DNA from: CAZCPB01 sp044223975
GTDB lineage: Bacteria > Planctomycetota > Phycisphaerae > Phycisphaerales > UBA1924
NCBI GenBank assembly: GCA_044223975.1
Contig: JBGALI010000004.1
Span: 1-64,000, forward strand
Direction: 5' to 3'
DNA: 64,000 nucleotides
Shown: one piece after another, positions 31,905 to 41,507 of the stretch
How positions within the stretch are numbered: position 1 is the stretch's first letter
Layout: each line of letters begins with the position of its first letter
Notes under the pieces: model-generated
Seen by the model: only the letters and a program-made list of their open reading frames with translations
Databases searched by the model: none
Told to the model about the DNA's origin: nothing
Position numbers and translations under genes: made by a program

Positions 31905-32410
31905 GCGACTCGTTTCAACAGCACGGCGGTGCGCCGGGGGGCGGCCCCGGCGGCGGGGAGGAGTGGTTTGCGCGCCCGGACCCGTACCGCGGCACGCCGG
32001 GGCTGAAGTTCTCGTGCACGATGTGCGGCAATTGCTGCACGGGGCCGGAGGGGTACGTGCTGGTGACCGATGCCGAGTGCGCGGCGCTGGCGGCACGCTT
32101 TGGGCTCAGCGTGGCCGAGTTCATCGAGCGCTACACGCACATGACCAGCCCGGGGCGGTCGCTGACGGAGAAGCTCACGAGCTACGGGCGCGACTGTGTG
32201 TTCCTGGATCGAGAGAAGATCCCGGGCAAGGCGGTGTGCGGCGTCTACGAGGACCGGCCGGCGCAGTGCCGCACGTGGCCGTTCTGGCGGAGCATCGTGG
32301 CCAGCCGCGAGAGCTGGGAGCGGGCCAAGCGGACGTGCCCGGGGATCGACAAGGGGACGCACCACAGCGTGCAGCAGGTGCGGGTGATGCGGGACAGGAT
32401 TGAGATGTGA
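31901..32410 (+). CDS. YkgJ-type cysteine-cluster protein (second copy)
   Basis: The 169-residue protein has a Gly/Pro-rich start, then K-F-S-C-T-M-C-G-N-C-C-T-G-P, the YkgJ core cluster. D-C-V-F-L-D and C-G-V-Y-E-D-R-P-A-Q-C-R-T-W-P-F follow. This Cys set is thought to bind zinc or an iron-sulphur cluster. The GTG at 31901 overlaps the phosphatase stop, so translation is coupled. It differs from the gene at 8725-9486 in length and lacks its C-terminal extension. Confidence 0.88.
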   Translation: MSDSFQQHGGAPGGGPGGGEEWFARPDPYRGTPGLKFSCTMCGNCCTGPEGYVLVTDAECAALAARFGLSVAEFIERYTHMTSPGRSLTEKLTSYGRDCVFLDREKIPGKAVCGVYEDRPAQCRTWPFWRSIVASRESWERAKRTCPGIDKGTHHSVQQVRVMRDRIEM

Positions 32411-32753
32411 TGGGGCGCCCTCGGCGAGAGCGGATTGGAATGGCGATGAGTGGATTGAGGCGGTGAGTCGCAAAGCGGCTCCCGTTGGTGTGCAGAGTCC
32501 GCGCTCGCCTTGGGTTCGATGATCGGTACATCGACCGCCCCTTCGGGGCTCGTTCTGCCGCGTCGTCTTATCCAGGGGTTCCGGCCGCCTGCGGCGACCT
32601 TCACCCCTGGCTTTCAACGACCGCCGCGTTGCGGCTCAGGAATCGATTTCGCGCGATGCCGGGAGATGCGGGGCGCGGGTTTGCTATGAATGAAAAAAGG
32701 CCCCGGACTTCCGGGGCCTTCGTTCGAATTCAATTCCGGCGATCGGTCGTTGC
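32411..32753. other. intergenic region with a terminator
   Basis: Between convergent genes. The only feature seen is the minus-strand terminator at 32693-32720; no reading frame has coding character. Confidence 0.6.
32693..32720 (-). terminator. intrinsic terminator of the ABC binding-protein gene
   Basis: On the minus strand the stem AAGGCCCCGG/CCGGGGCCTT with a 4-base loop is followed by a run of T residues (complement of 32693-32698). It lies about 34 bases after the stop codon at 32754. This is the clearest intrinsic terminator in the window. Confidence 0.85.
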
Positions 32754-33908
32754 TTACTTGTCGCCCGGGGCGACGGTCGCCTTGTACACGGGCATGCCGT
32801 TCTTCATCTCGACGATGACGGCGGCCTTCTTGGCGTCGCGGTTCTTGTCGATGGTGATCGAGCCGGTGACCCCCTTGAAGTCCTTGGTCGCGGCGATGGC
32901 GTCGCGGAGGTCGCTGCCCTTCAGGCTCTTGGACTTCTTCATGGCCTCGACGAGGACGAAGGCGGCGTCGTAGCCGAGGGCGGCGAGGCCGTCGGGGGTC
33001 TGGCCGTTGTATTCCTTCTTGTACTTCTCGACGAAGTTCTTCACCGCCTCGGAGGGCTGGTCGGGGGCGTAGTGGTTCGAGTAGAAGCAGCCCTCGATGG
33101 CCGGTCCGCCGATCTTGGCGAGCTGCTCGGAGTCCCAGCCGTCGCCGCCCAGGAGCGGGACCTTGACGCCGATCTTGCGGGCCTGCAGGGCGATGTTGCC
33201 GACCTCGGTGTAGTAGCCGGGGACGAAGATCGCGTCGGGCGCGGCGTTGCGGATGGAGTTGAGCTGGGCCGAGAAATCCTGGTCGCCCTTGTTGTACGCC
33301 TCGTCGGCGACGATCGAGCCGCCCATCTTCTCGAAGTGCTTCTTGAACTCGTCGCGCAGGCCCTTGGAGTAGGGGGCCGACTGCTCATAGAGCACCGCGA
33401 CCTTGGCGTAGCCGCTGTCCTTGGCGAACTTGGCGACGGCGAAGCCCTGGAAGGGGTCGATGAAGCAGACGCGGAAGATGTAGTCGCGCCCGGCCGTGAC
33501 CTTGGGGTTGGTGGAGGAGGGCGAGATCATGGGCACGCTGCGCTCCTGGCAGACGGCGCCGCCGGCGAGCGAGAGGCCGCTGGCGACCTCGCCCAGGACC
33601 GCGACGACCTTGTCGGAGGCGATCAGGCGCGTGACGCAGTTGCCCGCTTCCTTGGAGTCGCTCTTGGTGTCGTAGGTGATGATCTCGATCTTCTTGCCGT
33701 TGACGCCGCCGGCGCTGTTGATCTCCTTGACGGCGAGCTTGATGCCGTTGTCGGTCGAGACGCCGAACGTGGCCTCCTGGCCGGTCATGGACGCGTAGTG
33801 GCCGACCTTGATGGTGTCGTCGGGGCGCTGGCCGGCGCCGAGGCCCGCGGCAAGGGCGATGCCGCCGGCAAGGGCGGCCAGGAGCGTGCGGGTGGGAGAG
33901 AATCTCAT
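32754..33908 (-). CDS. livK: branched-chain amino-acid-type ABC transporter substrate-binding protein
   Basis: The 384-residue protein has a signal peptide (residues 1-25, A-G-L-G-A-G-Q) and the LivJ/LivK periplasmic-binding fold. Markers are I-K-V-G-H-Y-A-S-M-T-G-Q-E-A, I-K-L-A-V-K-E-I-N-S-A-G-G-V-N-G, and P-M-I-S-P-S-S-T-N-P. No lipobox is seen. ATG 33908 has AAGGA about 9 bases upstream; a GTG 18 bases earlier lacks one. The likely partner permeases and ATPases, livHMGF, lie at 50366-54495 on the other strand, 16 kb away. The ligand could be another amino acid or amide; Phycisphaerae carry several such systems. Confidence 0.92.
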   Translation of the reverse strand: MRFSPTRTLLAALAGGIALAAGLGAGQRPDDTIKVGHYASMTGQEATFGVSTDNGIKLAVKEINSAGGVNGKKIEIITYDTKSDSKEAGNCVTRLIASDKVVAVLGEVASGLSLAGGAVCQERSVPMISPSSTNPKVTAGRDYIFRVCFIDPFQGFAVAKFAKDSGYAKVAVLYEQSAPYSKGLRDEFKKHFEKMGGSIVADEAYNKGDQDFSAQLNSIRNAAPDAIFVPGYYTEVGNIALQARKIGVKVPLLGGDGWDSEQLAKIGGPAIEGCFYSNHYAPDQPSEAVKNFVEKYKKEYNGQTPDGLAALGYDAAFVLVEAMKKSKSLKGSDLRDAIAATKDFKGVTGSITIDKNRDAKKAAVIVEMKNGMPVYKATVAPGDK

Positions 33909-34252
33909 GAGGCGTTTTCCTTTCACGTGCTCGTGTTCGAAGGCACGCGGCGATCAGGGCCGCGGCCGTATTCCTGAAGCGAAAAAACAGCGGTACCAAG
34001 TCAGACGGCCCGATGGGGCCGGGGTTCCCCGAGGCTACATGGTCCGGGAGAAGGGCCGGGAGGTCAAGCGGGCCCCGTGCGACTCCCGAACGACGGACGA
34101 TTCGCGACATCTTTCTTGACCCTGCCGGGCCCGAACGGGATAAATCGAAGAGGGAGTTGGTCCGACGTCCAGGCAGGGGCTGGCGCGGGGCTCCCGGCTG
34201 GCAGAACCCCAGAGCCCGGGGCCTTTGCGGGCGCACGATCGCGGAAGCAAAC
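33909..34252. other. divergent intergenic region
   Basis: Lies between the binding-protein gene and the GH15 gene. It carries a good plus-strand promoter (34116-34144) and otherwise no coding frame; the long open plus-strand frame from 34013 is not supported by a signal peptide at its start. Confidence 0.6.
34116..34144 (+). promoter_or_regulatory. promoter TTGACC-17-GATAAA for the GH15 gene
   Basis: -35 TTGACC at 34116-34121 (five of six consensus bases) and -10 GATAAA at 34139-34144 with the ideal 17-base spacer. It predicts a leader of about 100 bases before ATG 34253. Being the strongest promoter-like site here, it may drive the string of exported genes that follows. Confidence 0.65.
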
Positions 34253-37200
34253 ATGATGCACCAGACCTTTGTTCGTCGCGCCGCCCTGTTCGTGGTGAGC
34301 GTGCTAGCGATGTTCATCTCGCGCCCTGCCGCGGCACAGCCGACGGCGGTCGAGCACACGCCCTCGTTGCAGGCGTTCGGGCAGGCGACGGGGGTGACGC
34401 AGCGCGAGCCGGACGTGCCGCGTGAGGACGAGGCGGTGGACCTGTACATCCGGGTGTCGTTCCAGTTCGCGTACGACCGGGTGTGCGTGTACTACACGAG
34501 GGATGGGAGCGAGCCGTCGGGCGCGTTCGGGACGCCGACGGGGACGACGCAGGTTCTGCGCAACGACCTTGGTTCGGTGACGTTCGTGACCAACGAGAAC
34601 TCCGGGGGTGTGCGCGACTGGTGGAAGGCGACGCTGCCTAGCCCCACCCGGCAGTGGGGCCCGCCCGTCAAGTACAAGCTTGCTGCGTGGAAACAGTTCA
34701 GCGGAGGCGAGGTCTTCGCGAATTCCGGCACGTCCTATTCGTACTCCGTCAAACTCGCGTGGCCGGGGGCTGGTGCGGGACAGGTCAATCCCGGAGCCGG
34801 GTACCCGCCCGTCTCTTTCTGGAAGGAAGAGGCGACGATCGGCAACACGTACTGCGCCGCGATGCTGGATCAGAACGGCACGTACTACGACTTCCACTTT
34901 CCTTCTCCGGGGTGCGTCCAGGGCGTGGGCACGCGGAACGAGGGGTATGTCGATGGCGCGGACACGTTCCCGCCGCTGCTCCCCGCGGGCTGGCGCGGGC
35001 AGATGCACCTGAACCAGGCGATGGTGGGGATCCGGTTTAACGGGCTGACCCACTGGCTCAGCAATCCCAACGGGGTCTCGTACTCGAACGTTTCGCAGTC
35101 GTACACCAACGACGAGACCAACTCGGTCACGACGACCCAGACGCTCCAGTCGGGCAACGACGCGCTCACGGTTCGGCAGTACGACTTTGCGCCGTACGGC
35201 ATCGACTTCCCGACCAACCAAGCCAACGCGCCTGAGCGTCACATCGTGATCAAACGCGTGCAGATCACCAACGCGTCGGCGTTCTACAAAACTTTCAACG
35301 TCTACTTCTACATGGACCCCGCCCTGAACGGCGGCGACGGGCACGACGCCATGTTCTTCGACCCGGTGTACGGCGCCATGACCGCGTACGACAAGACGAC
35401 GCGCGACGTGACGGGCACGGGCTCATCGTTCAGCGACCCCAACGAGTACAACCCGACGACGTTCGGCGCGTACCACAAGAACATCGCGCTGTACCTCACC
35501 GCGGTGATGCAAGAGATTCCGTGGATGGGGTCCACCAACGGCTACAAGGCGTACGACTCGTGGCGCGACACGTCGACCGACAGCGGCCAGGGCTGGATCG
35601 GTCGGCGCGGCGGCTTGCTCCCCGGACAGTCGGTCGAGTACGACTTTGCGCTCATCGGTACATCCTTCAGACCCCCCAACCCGTTGACGGACCCGATGCC
35701 CGTGAACGACGGGGTGTATGACACCAAGACCGTTCCCGTGCTGGAGTGGTTCTTCAACACGTCGATGGCGACGGTCCAGAGCCAGACCGACGCCGCGTGG
35801 GCCTCCTGGCTGAACGCGGGCGTCACGGTGGACACGCCCGACGCGGGGTACGACACGCTGTTCAAGCGGGCGCTGCTGGCGACCGAGTTGCACGTGGATG
35901 GCGTGAGCGGGGCGATCATCGCGGGGTTCCACAACGGGGCGTACCCGTTCTGCTGGCCGCGGGACGCGGTGTACGCGGCGATCACGCTGGCGCGGACGGG
36001 GCACCTTTCCGAGGCGGCGAACGTGTACGCGTGGATGCGCGACACGTGCTTCCGCGACGACGAGCCGGCGTGGGGGTTCAACTCCGCGGCGGGAAGAACG
36101 TACAAGGGGTTCTGGAAGCAGAAGTACTCGACGGACGGGTACGTGGTCTGGGGCGCGCCGCAGATCGACGAGACGGCGTGCTACCCGTGGGGCCTGAACT
36201 ACCAGTACCAGATGACCGCAGATACAGGGTTCCTGAGCTCGCACTACGTCACGATGCGCGAGGCGGTGCGGGCCATGAGCGAGGACTCGCAGGACTCGCG
36301 CCTGTACTTCGTCGACCCGCCCGGTACGGGGCCGGGGACGCAGAACCTGATGCACTCCAACAACGTGTGGGAGGACTCGTACTCGGAGTTCCTGTACTCC
36401 AACGCGAACGTGTACCGCGGACTGGACGATGCCCGCGCGATCTCGACGGTGCTGGGCAACGCTGCCGACGCGAGCGACGCGGCCGGCCGGCGCAACACGA
36501 TCAAGAGCGGCCTGGACGGGCGGCTTGCAGTGGACACCGAGAACACGGACATCTCGCTTTTGGGCGTCTCGTACCCGTTCGGCGTGTACGCGCCCACGGA
36601 TGCGCGCGTGGCGCACCTGGCTGACCGCATCAACGGCGTGGCGACCGACGGCTTCGGGCAGAACCACCCGCTGGTGAACTTCGGGGGCGAGCACGCCGGC
36701 ACGATCAACCGCTACCACAACGACGGGTACTGGAACGGCGGGCCGTGGTTCCTCTCGACGCTGTGGTACGGCCTGTACTACGCGCAGCGCCAGGACCTGA
36801 CGGCGGGGACGGCCGACATCGACAACCACAAGTCGCGGATCGACCTGTGCATCGACCGCCTGGGCCCGGTCGGGCTGGGGTCCGAGCAGATCGCCTTCAG
36901 CAACTCCTATCTGTACCCCGGGCAGGGGGACCTGGTGCTGCAGGCGGCGTGGCCCAACGCGTGGGAGTCGATGAGCACGATCGCCGATTCGATCACGGCG
37001 TTCCTGGGGTACCGGCCCGATGCGCCCGCGAACGCGATGGTCTTCCAGCCCAAGCTGCCCAGCGCCTGGGGCTCGATGACGTTCCGCAACATCACGATGG
37101 TGCACGCGCCGACGAGCCGCACGCACAAGGTTGACCTCACGGTGAGCGATTCCAACGGGCACTCGACCGCCGCGTTCACCAACACCAGCGGGCACGACCT

Positions 37201-37543
37201 TGACGTCCTGGTCACGCTCCGCGTGCCGCCGGGCTCGTGCGTGTTCGACCAGTTCGTCACGCGCGACGGTGTGCCGGTGGCGAGCTATTCCTACAACAGC
37301 ATCCTGGGCACCGTGATCATCGGCACCCAGCCGCTGAACACGGGCCCCGGCGCGACGACCACGTTCGACGTGTGGCGCGCGACGGCCGACTTTGACCGCA
37401 ACACGTTTGTCAACGGCGAGGATTTCGACGCGTTCGTCGACGCGTTCTACTACGGTCAGATCGAGGCGGACTTCGACGGCAACGGGTTCGTGAACGGCGA
37501 CGACTTTGATTATTTCACCCTGGCGTTTGTGCTGGGGTGCTGA
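34253..37543 (+). CDS. GH15-like glucoamylase with C-terminal EF-hand module
   Basis: The 1096-residue secreted protein has a signal peptide (residues 1-26, ending P-A-A-A-Q). An N-terminal beta domain with a chitobiase-like T-R-D-G-S-E-P-S-G motif (residues 75-90) is followed by a large alpha/alpha toroid. F-C-W-P-R-D-A-V-Y near residue 566 and P-Q-I-D-E-T with a downstream Glu are hallmarks of GH15 glucoamylases, which release glucose from the non-reducing ends of alpha-glucans. The last 52 residues are the paired EF-hand-like module ending V-L-G-C. The upstream Cys found in the other module proteins is absent here (R-A-T precedes the module). ATG 34253 lacks a strong ribosome site, and a second ATG follows directly. 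Confidence 0.85.
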   Translation: MMHQTFVRRAALFVVSVLAMFISRPAAAQPTAVEHTPSLQAFGQATGVTQREPDVPREDEAVDLYIRVSFQFAYDRVCVYYTRDGSEPSGAFGTPTGTTQVLRNDLGSVTFVTNENSGGVRDWWKATLPSPTRQWGPPVKYKLAAWKQFSGGEVFANSGTSYSYSVKLAWPGAGAGQVNPGAGYPPVSFWKEEATIGNTYCAAMLDQNGTYYDFHFPSPGCVQGVGTRNEGYVDGADTFPPLLPAGWRGQMHLNQAMVGIRFNGLTHWLSNPNGVSYSNVSQSYTNDETNSVTTTQTLQSGNDALTVRQYDFAPYGIDFPTNQANAPERHIVIKRVQITNASAFYKTFNVYFYMDPALNGGDGHDAMFFDPVYGAMTAYDKTTRDVTGTGSSFSDPNEYNPTTFGAYHKNIALYLTAVMQEIPWMGSTNGYKAYDSWRDTSTDSGQGWIGRRGGLLPGQSVEYDFALIGTSFRPPNPLTDPMPVNDGVYDTKTVPVLEWFFNTSMATVQSQTDAAWASWLNAGVTVDTPDAGYDTLFKRALLATELHVDGVSGAIIAGFHNGAYPFCWPRDAVYAAITLARTGHLSEAANVYAWMRDTCFRDDEPAWGFNSAAGRTYKGFWKQKYSTDGYVVWGAPQIDETACYPWGLNYQYQMTADTGFLSSHYVTMREAVRAMSEDSQDSRLYFVDPPGTGPGTQNLMHSNNVWEDSYSEFLYSNANVYRGLDDARAISTVLGNAADASDAAGRRNTIKSGLDGRLAVDTENTDISLLGVSYPFGVYAPTDARVAHLADRINGVATDGFGQNHPLVNFGGEHAGTINRYHNDGYWNGGPWFLSTLWYGLYYAQRQDLTAGTADIDNHKSRIDLCIDRLGPVGLGSEQIAFSNSYLYPGQGDLVLQAAWPNAWESMSTIADSITAFLGYRPDAPANAMVFQPKLPSAWGSMTFRNITMVHAPTSRTHKVDLTVSDSNGHSTAAFTNTSGHDLDVLVTLRVPPGSCVFDQFVTRDGVPVASYSYNSILGTVIIGTQPLNTGPGATTTFDVWRATADFDRNTFVNGEDFDAFVDAFYYGQIEADFDGNGFVNGDDFDYFTLAFVLGC
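37384..37540 (+). other. 52-residue EF-hand-type module of the GH15 protein
   Basis: Two copies of D-x-(D/N)-x-(N/D)-x-F-V-N-G-x-D-F-D-x-F, ending A-F-V-L-G-C. Spacing is identical in all six carriers of this window. The loop D-x-N-x-F-x-N-G-x-D-F-D would suit Ca(II) binding. Confidence 0.8.
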
Positions 37544-37576
37544 CACAAAGGCCTTCATCGGCGCGGCCGGTCCGGT

Positions 37577-37582
37577 TACACT
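37577..37582 (+). promoter_or_regulatory. -10-like box TACACT before the Asp-box gene
   Basis: TACACT ends 9 bases before GTG 37592. Confidence 0.35.
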
Positions 37583-37591
37583 CGCCGGTGC

Positions 37592-39916
37592 GTGGGGACG
37601 CACCGGAGTCCAGCCGTGCCGAATCGTAAAGCGTGTTTCACCGGACGCCGTTGCGCCGGGGTCGTGGCGGCCTTCGTCTGGGTGCTCTTCGGAGGCGCCG
37701 GCGCGGTGATCGGCCAGGCGTGGACCGAACTCGGCCCGCTGATGGTGCCCGGCGGCGCCGGCGCGTTCACGGGGCGTGTCTCGGCGATCGCGTGCTCGAA
37801 GACCAATCCCAGCCTCTATTACTGCACCGGCGCCGATGGCGGCGTGTGGAAGACCACCGATGCGGGCGCTTCGTGGGCGCCGCTCACCGATCACGAGGTC
37901 ACCACCGCGATGGGCGCGCTGGCCCTCGACCCCGTCGACCAGTCGATCGTGTACGCCGGCACGGGCGAGGCCAACTTCGCCAATCACTCGCGCCCGGGCC
38001 AGGGTTTGCTTCGGTCCACCGACGGCGGCGCGACGTGGTCGCTGCTGGGGCAGGAGACCTTTGCCGGCCGGTGCATCTCGCGCATTGTCATCAACCCCGG
38101 CGCGCACCAGACGCTCTACGCCGGCGTGACCCGTGCGGGCGGGTTCCCTGCGCCTGCCGCAGCCAAGGGTCACCCGCTCGCCAACGGCCCGCGCGGCGTG
38201 TTCAAGTCGACCGACTCGGGAACGACATGGACGCAGCTGGGCGGCGGCACGACCGGCCTGCCGCGGCTTGACTGCACCGACGTCGTGATGGACCCCGTGG
38301 ACCCGTCCACGCTCTACGCCGCGATCGGGTTCATCTTCGGCGATGCGTCCAACGGCATCTACAAGTCCACCAACGCCGGCGCCACGTGGACGAAGCTCGG
38401 CGGCGGACTGCCCGCGTCGCCCGGGCGTATCGCCCTGGCCATCGCGCCCACCAACCGCAACCGCCTGTACACGCTCATCGCCAACCCCGCCGACAGCGCC
38501 GGGGGATCCGGTTCGACGCTCGGCGCCTACCGCAGCGACAACGCCGGGGCCTCGTGGACCAACTTGGGGATCGGCTCGATCCAGTCAACGTACGGCTGGT
38601 ACCTCTGCACCGTGGGCGTGTCGCCCGCCAATCCCGACGTGGTGATCGCCGCGGGACTCAACCCGTGGCGGTCGACGCTTGCGGGCGCGACGTGGTCGTC
38701 CCTCTCCATTCCGCACCCTGACTGTCACGCGATCGAGTTCGACGCGCTCGGGCGGGCCGTGATCGGCTGCGATGGCGGCGTGTTCCGCCTCGAGACCAAC
38801 GGCTCGTTCACGTACCTCAACGGCGGGCTGGGGACGATCCAGTTCTACGCCGGGCTCTCGACCCATCCCACCGACGACCTGGTGATGCTCGGCGGGATCC
38901 AGGACAACGGGACCAAGCGTCGATCTTCGGTGTCGCTGGCGTGGTCGAGCGTGCTGGGGGGCGACGGCGGCTGGACCCAGCTCGACCAGGTGAACCCCTC
39001 CGTTGCGTACGCCGAGTCCCAGGGGACCGGCTCGCTGTACAAGTCCACCAACGGCGGGCAGAGCTTCGGCACGTTCGCCGGGAACGGCATCAGCGGGCGC
39101 AACTGTTTTCTGCCGCCGTACCTCATCGACCCGGCCAACCACAACCGCCTGCTTTACGGGACCGAGCGCGTGTGGGAATCGCTGGACGGCGCGGCAAGCT
39201 GGCACGCGCTCTCGAACGACCTCACGGCCGGGGGTGATGCCGCGATCCGGTCTCTGGCGATCGCCCCGTCCGACTCGCACTACGTGTACGCCGCGACCAA
39301 CGACGGGCGCGTGCTGGTGTCGACGAACTTCGGCGCCAGCTTCTCGATCATCCTGCAGAACAACCCGGGCTGGCCGCGGGTGACGCGCGAGCTTTTCGTG
39401 GACGACGAGGACCCGCGCACGCTGTACCTGGCGGGTTCGGGGTACGGCGCGGCCAAGGTCCGGCGCACGCGCGATGCGGGGATGACGTGGGAGGCGCTCG
39501 ACGCCGGTTTTCCGGACGTGCCTGTGAACGTCCTGGCCGTGGACGGCCGCTCGGTCCGGCCGCGCCTCTTCGCCGGGACCGACGACGGCGTGTACTTCTC
39601 GTTCGATGAGGGCGACTCGTGGACGCGATACTCCGACCCCGTCGCGGGCGGTCTGCCTCACGCGTGCGTCGTCGACCTGCGCCTGGAGACCTCGCGCGGC
39701 CGCCTTGTCGCGGCGACGCAGGGGCGCGGCGCGTGGATGGCGCCGGTCTACTGCCCGGCCGATTTCGACAGGAACAGCTTCGTGAACGGGGACGACTTCG
39801 ACTCGTTCGTGTGGCTGTTCTACCTCGGTGACCCGGGCGCGGACTTTGACTCCAACGGATTCGTGAACGGAGTCGACTTTGACCTCTTCACGCTGGCGTT
39901 CATCCAAGGCTGCTGA
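37592..39916 (+). CDS. secreted Asp-box (BNR/VPS10-like) propeller protein with EF-hand module
   Basis: The 774-residue protein has a signal sequence (hydrophobic residues 24-38, then A-V-I-G-Q). At least eight Asp-box motifs of the S-T-D-x-G-x-T-W type (for example S-T-D-G-G-A-T-W, S-T-N-A-G-A-T-W, T-R-D-A-G-M-T-W) are the mark of a beta-propeller like sortilin VPS10 or xyloglucanase GH74. Catalytic Asp residues of GH74 cannot be placed, so an adhesive or glycan-binding role is equally possible. It ends in the 52-residue module (I-Q-G-C) with a Cys two residues before it. GTG 37592 lies 9 bases after a TACACT box; GTG 37616, with GGAG before it, is an alternative. It starts 48 bases after the GH15 gene. 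Confidence 0.82.
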   Translation: MGTHRSPAVPNRKACFTGRRCAGVVAAFVWVLFGGAGAVIGQAWTELGPLMVPGGAGAFTGRVSAIACSKTNPSLYYCTGADGGVWKTTDAGASWAPLTDHEVTTAMGALALDPVDQSIVYAGTGEANFANHSRPGQGLLRSTDGGATWSLLGQETFAGRCISRIVINPGAHQTLYAGVTRAGGFPAPAAAKGHPLANGPRGVFKSTDSGTTWTQLGGGTTGLPRLDCTDVVMDPVDPSTLYAAIGFIFGDASNGIYKSTNAGATWTKLGGGLPASPGRIALAIAPTNRNRLYTLIANPADSAGGSGSTLGAYRSDNAGASWTNLGIGSIQSTYGWYLCTVGVSPANPDVVIAAGLNPWRSTLAGATWSSLSIPHPDCHAIEFDALGRAVIGCDGGVFRLETNGSFTYLNGGLGTIQFYAGLSTHPTDDLVMLGGIQDNGTKRRSSVSLAWSSVLGGDGGWTQLDQVNPSVAYAESQGTGSLYKSTNGGQSFGTFAGNGISGRNCFLPPYLIDPANHNRLLYGTERVWESLDGAASWHALSNDLTAGGDAAIRSLAIAPSDSHYVYAATNDGRVLVSTNFGASFSIILQNNPGWPRVTRELFVDDEDPRTLYLAGSGYGAAKVRRTRDAGMTWEALDAGFPDVPVNVLAVDGRSVRPRLFAGTDDGVYFSFDEGDSWTRYSDPVAGGLPHACVVDLRLETSRGRLVAATQGRGAWMAPVYCPADFDRNSFVNGDDFDSFVWLFYLGDPGADFDSNGFVNGVDFDLFTLAFIQGC

Positions 39917-40297
39917 CCACACCGGGAACCACCGGGTGTGCCCGCGCGAGACCGGCAGATGACCTTGCAGGGATCCGCGCCAGGAAGAGTTGGCTCTTGA
40001 TGTGGGTGGCAGGGGGCGTCCCCGCCCGGAAGGCCGGGCGGGAGCGAGGTGACGCCGTGTTTCCACGACCATGAGGCAACTGGCGATGGAAGTGCGCTGT
40101 CGTGCGCTGTCGTGCACAGCAAAGAGCGAATGCGACTAAGTATCAATTGCCGTAACCGAGCCGCGACCCGAGCACAAATCAGGAACCGCGCCCGCGCCGG
40201 CGGGCTCGAACGAACGTTGGCTCGGCGCTGAATGCCAGCTGCGGAATGTGAAGCGATGGCTTTGTCACGATCGGATAGGGGGCCAGGAGGTGTTCTG
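39917..40297. other. intergenic region before the multihaem cytochrome
   Basis: No gene is seen. A 9-bp palindrome CCCGCCCGG-aagg-CCGGGCGGG lies at 40021-40042, and a strong AGGAGGTG ribosome binding site lies just before ATG 40298. Confidence 0.6.
40021..40042. repeat. palindrome CCCGCCCGG-aagg-CCGGGCGGG
   Basis: Nine-base perfect arms with a 4-base loop, about 120 bases beyond the Asp-box gene. No T-tract follows, so termination is uncertain. Confidence 0.75.
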
Positions 40298-41479
40298 ATG
40301 AACGCGTTGTGCAAATCAAAGAGCCGAAGGCACCTGTGGATCGGGTTGACCGTCGCCGCGCTGGGCGCCAGCGCCGCGGCACTGCTCGGCTTCGGCGAGC
40401 AGGCCGCGCCGTCCACGTACGTCGTCGCGGCGTACAACGACCTGGGCATGCACTGCATGCAGAACGACTTCTCGCAGATGATGATCCTGCCGCCGTACAA
40501 CACGCTGCACGCGCAGGTGATCCGTCGCGGCGGCGAACCGCAGATCATGACCAGCGGCGTGACCGTGACCTACGAACTGCCCGGCAACACGCACTCCTCC
40601 GACAAGACCAATTTCTGGGCAAATGCGCAGGCGCTCCTGGGCGCCGCCGTTCCGCCCGACATGGGGCTCGCGGGCTTCGGCATGACCGGCACAATGACTT
40701 TCGACGCCACGCGGAACGACTACGGCGCGACGGGCATTCCCGTGACTCCGATCAACGACGACGGCACGGAGAACCCCTACCCGCTGGCGCTGGTGACGGC
40801 CAAGGTCGGCACGGCGGTGATCGGGCAGACGCAGGCCGTGGTGCCCGTGTCGTGGGAAATGTCGTGCAACCTCTGCCACAACACTCCGGGCGAGTCGGTG
40901 GCGACCAGCATCCTCAAGGCCCACGACAAGCTCCACGCGACGAGCCTGATCAGCAGCCAGCCGGTCATGTGCGCCTCCTGCCACTCGGACAACGCTCTGG
41001 GCGCGGCGGGCGTGCCGGGCGTGTCGAGCCTCTCGGCGGCGATGCACGGCGCGCACGCCTCGCACATGGGCCAGGCCAACCTGGCCAACAGCTGCTACGC
41101 CTGCCACCCGGGGATCCGCACGACGTGCCAGCGCGACGTGCACGCGGGCAAGAACATCTCGTGCACGCAGTGCCACGGCGGGATGGCCGCGGTGGGCAAC
41201 CCGACGCGCAACCCGTGGGTCGACATGCCGCGGTGCGGGGACTGTCACCAGCGGGCCGAGTTCGAGTTCGAGCAGCCCGGCAAGCGTTACCGCGACTCGA
41301 CGGGGCACGGCGGCGTGCAGTGCATGACGTGCCACGGCAGTCCGCACGCCACCGGACCGGCAACGACGGCCACCGACAACGCGCAGGCGATCCGTCTGCA
41401 GGGCCACGCGGGCATTCTCAACACGTGCACGGTCTGCCACACCTCGCAGCCGGCCGAAGCGTTCGAACACCACCAGTAA
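40298..41479 (+). CDS. seven-haem c-type cytochrome
   Basis: The 393-residue protein has an N-terminal membrane anchor or signal peptide (residues 12-30). A beta-rich domain of about 150 residues (Y-N-D-L-G-M-H-C-M-Q-N-D) is followed by seven C-x2-C-H haem sites: C-N-L-C-H, C-A-S-C-H, C-Y-A-C-H, C-T-Q-C-H, C-G-D-C-H, C-M-T-C-H and C-T-V-C-H, beginning at residue 190. The arrangement suggests electron transfer at or outside the cytoplasmic membrane. AGGAGGTG lies 6 bases before ATG 40298, the best ribosome site in the window. It lacks the EF-hand module of its neighbours. Redox partner unknown; the di-haem protein at 44520-47183 is a candidate. Confidence 0.88.
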   Translation: MNALCKSKSRRHLWIGLTVAALGASAAALLGFGEQAAPSTYVVAAYNDLGMHCMQNDFSQMMILPPYNTLHAQVIRRGGEPQIMTSGVTVTYELPGNTHSSDKTNFWANAQALLGAAVPPDMGLAGFGMTGTMTFDATRNDYGATGIPVTPINDDGTENPYPLALVTAKVGTAVIGQTQAVVPVSWEMSCNLCHNTPGESVATSILKAHDKLHATSLISSQPVMCASCHSDNALGAAGVPGVSSLSAAMHGAHASHMGQANLANSCYACHPGIRTTCQRDVHAGKNISCTQCHGGMAAVGNPTRNPWVDMPRCGDCHQRAEFEFEQPGKRYRDSTGHGGVQCMTCHGSPHATGPATTATDNAQAIRLQGHAGILNTCTVCHTSQPAEAFEHHQ

Positions 41480-41507
41480 TCCGCCCCCGTTTGCGGGAGA
41501 TGCACCC

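Noticed and set aside
34013..34252. GH15 frame extended upstream to 34013
   Set aside because: No signal peptide at that end, and the promoter at 34116-34144 lies inside the extension; ATG 34253 begins a proper signal peptide.
35423..38173. Long minus-strand open frame opposite the GH15 and Asp-box genes
   Set aside because: Same cause: low complexity rich in Arg, Val, His, no start signal, and it spans two convincing genes.
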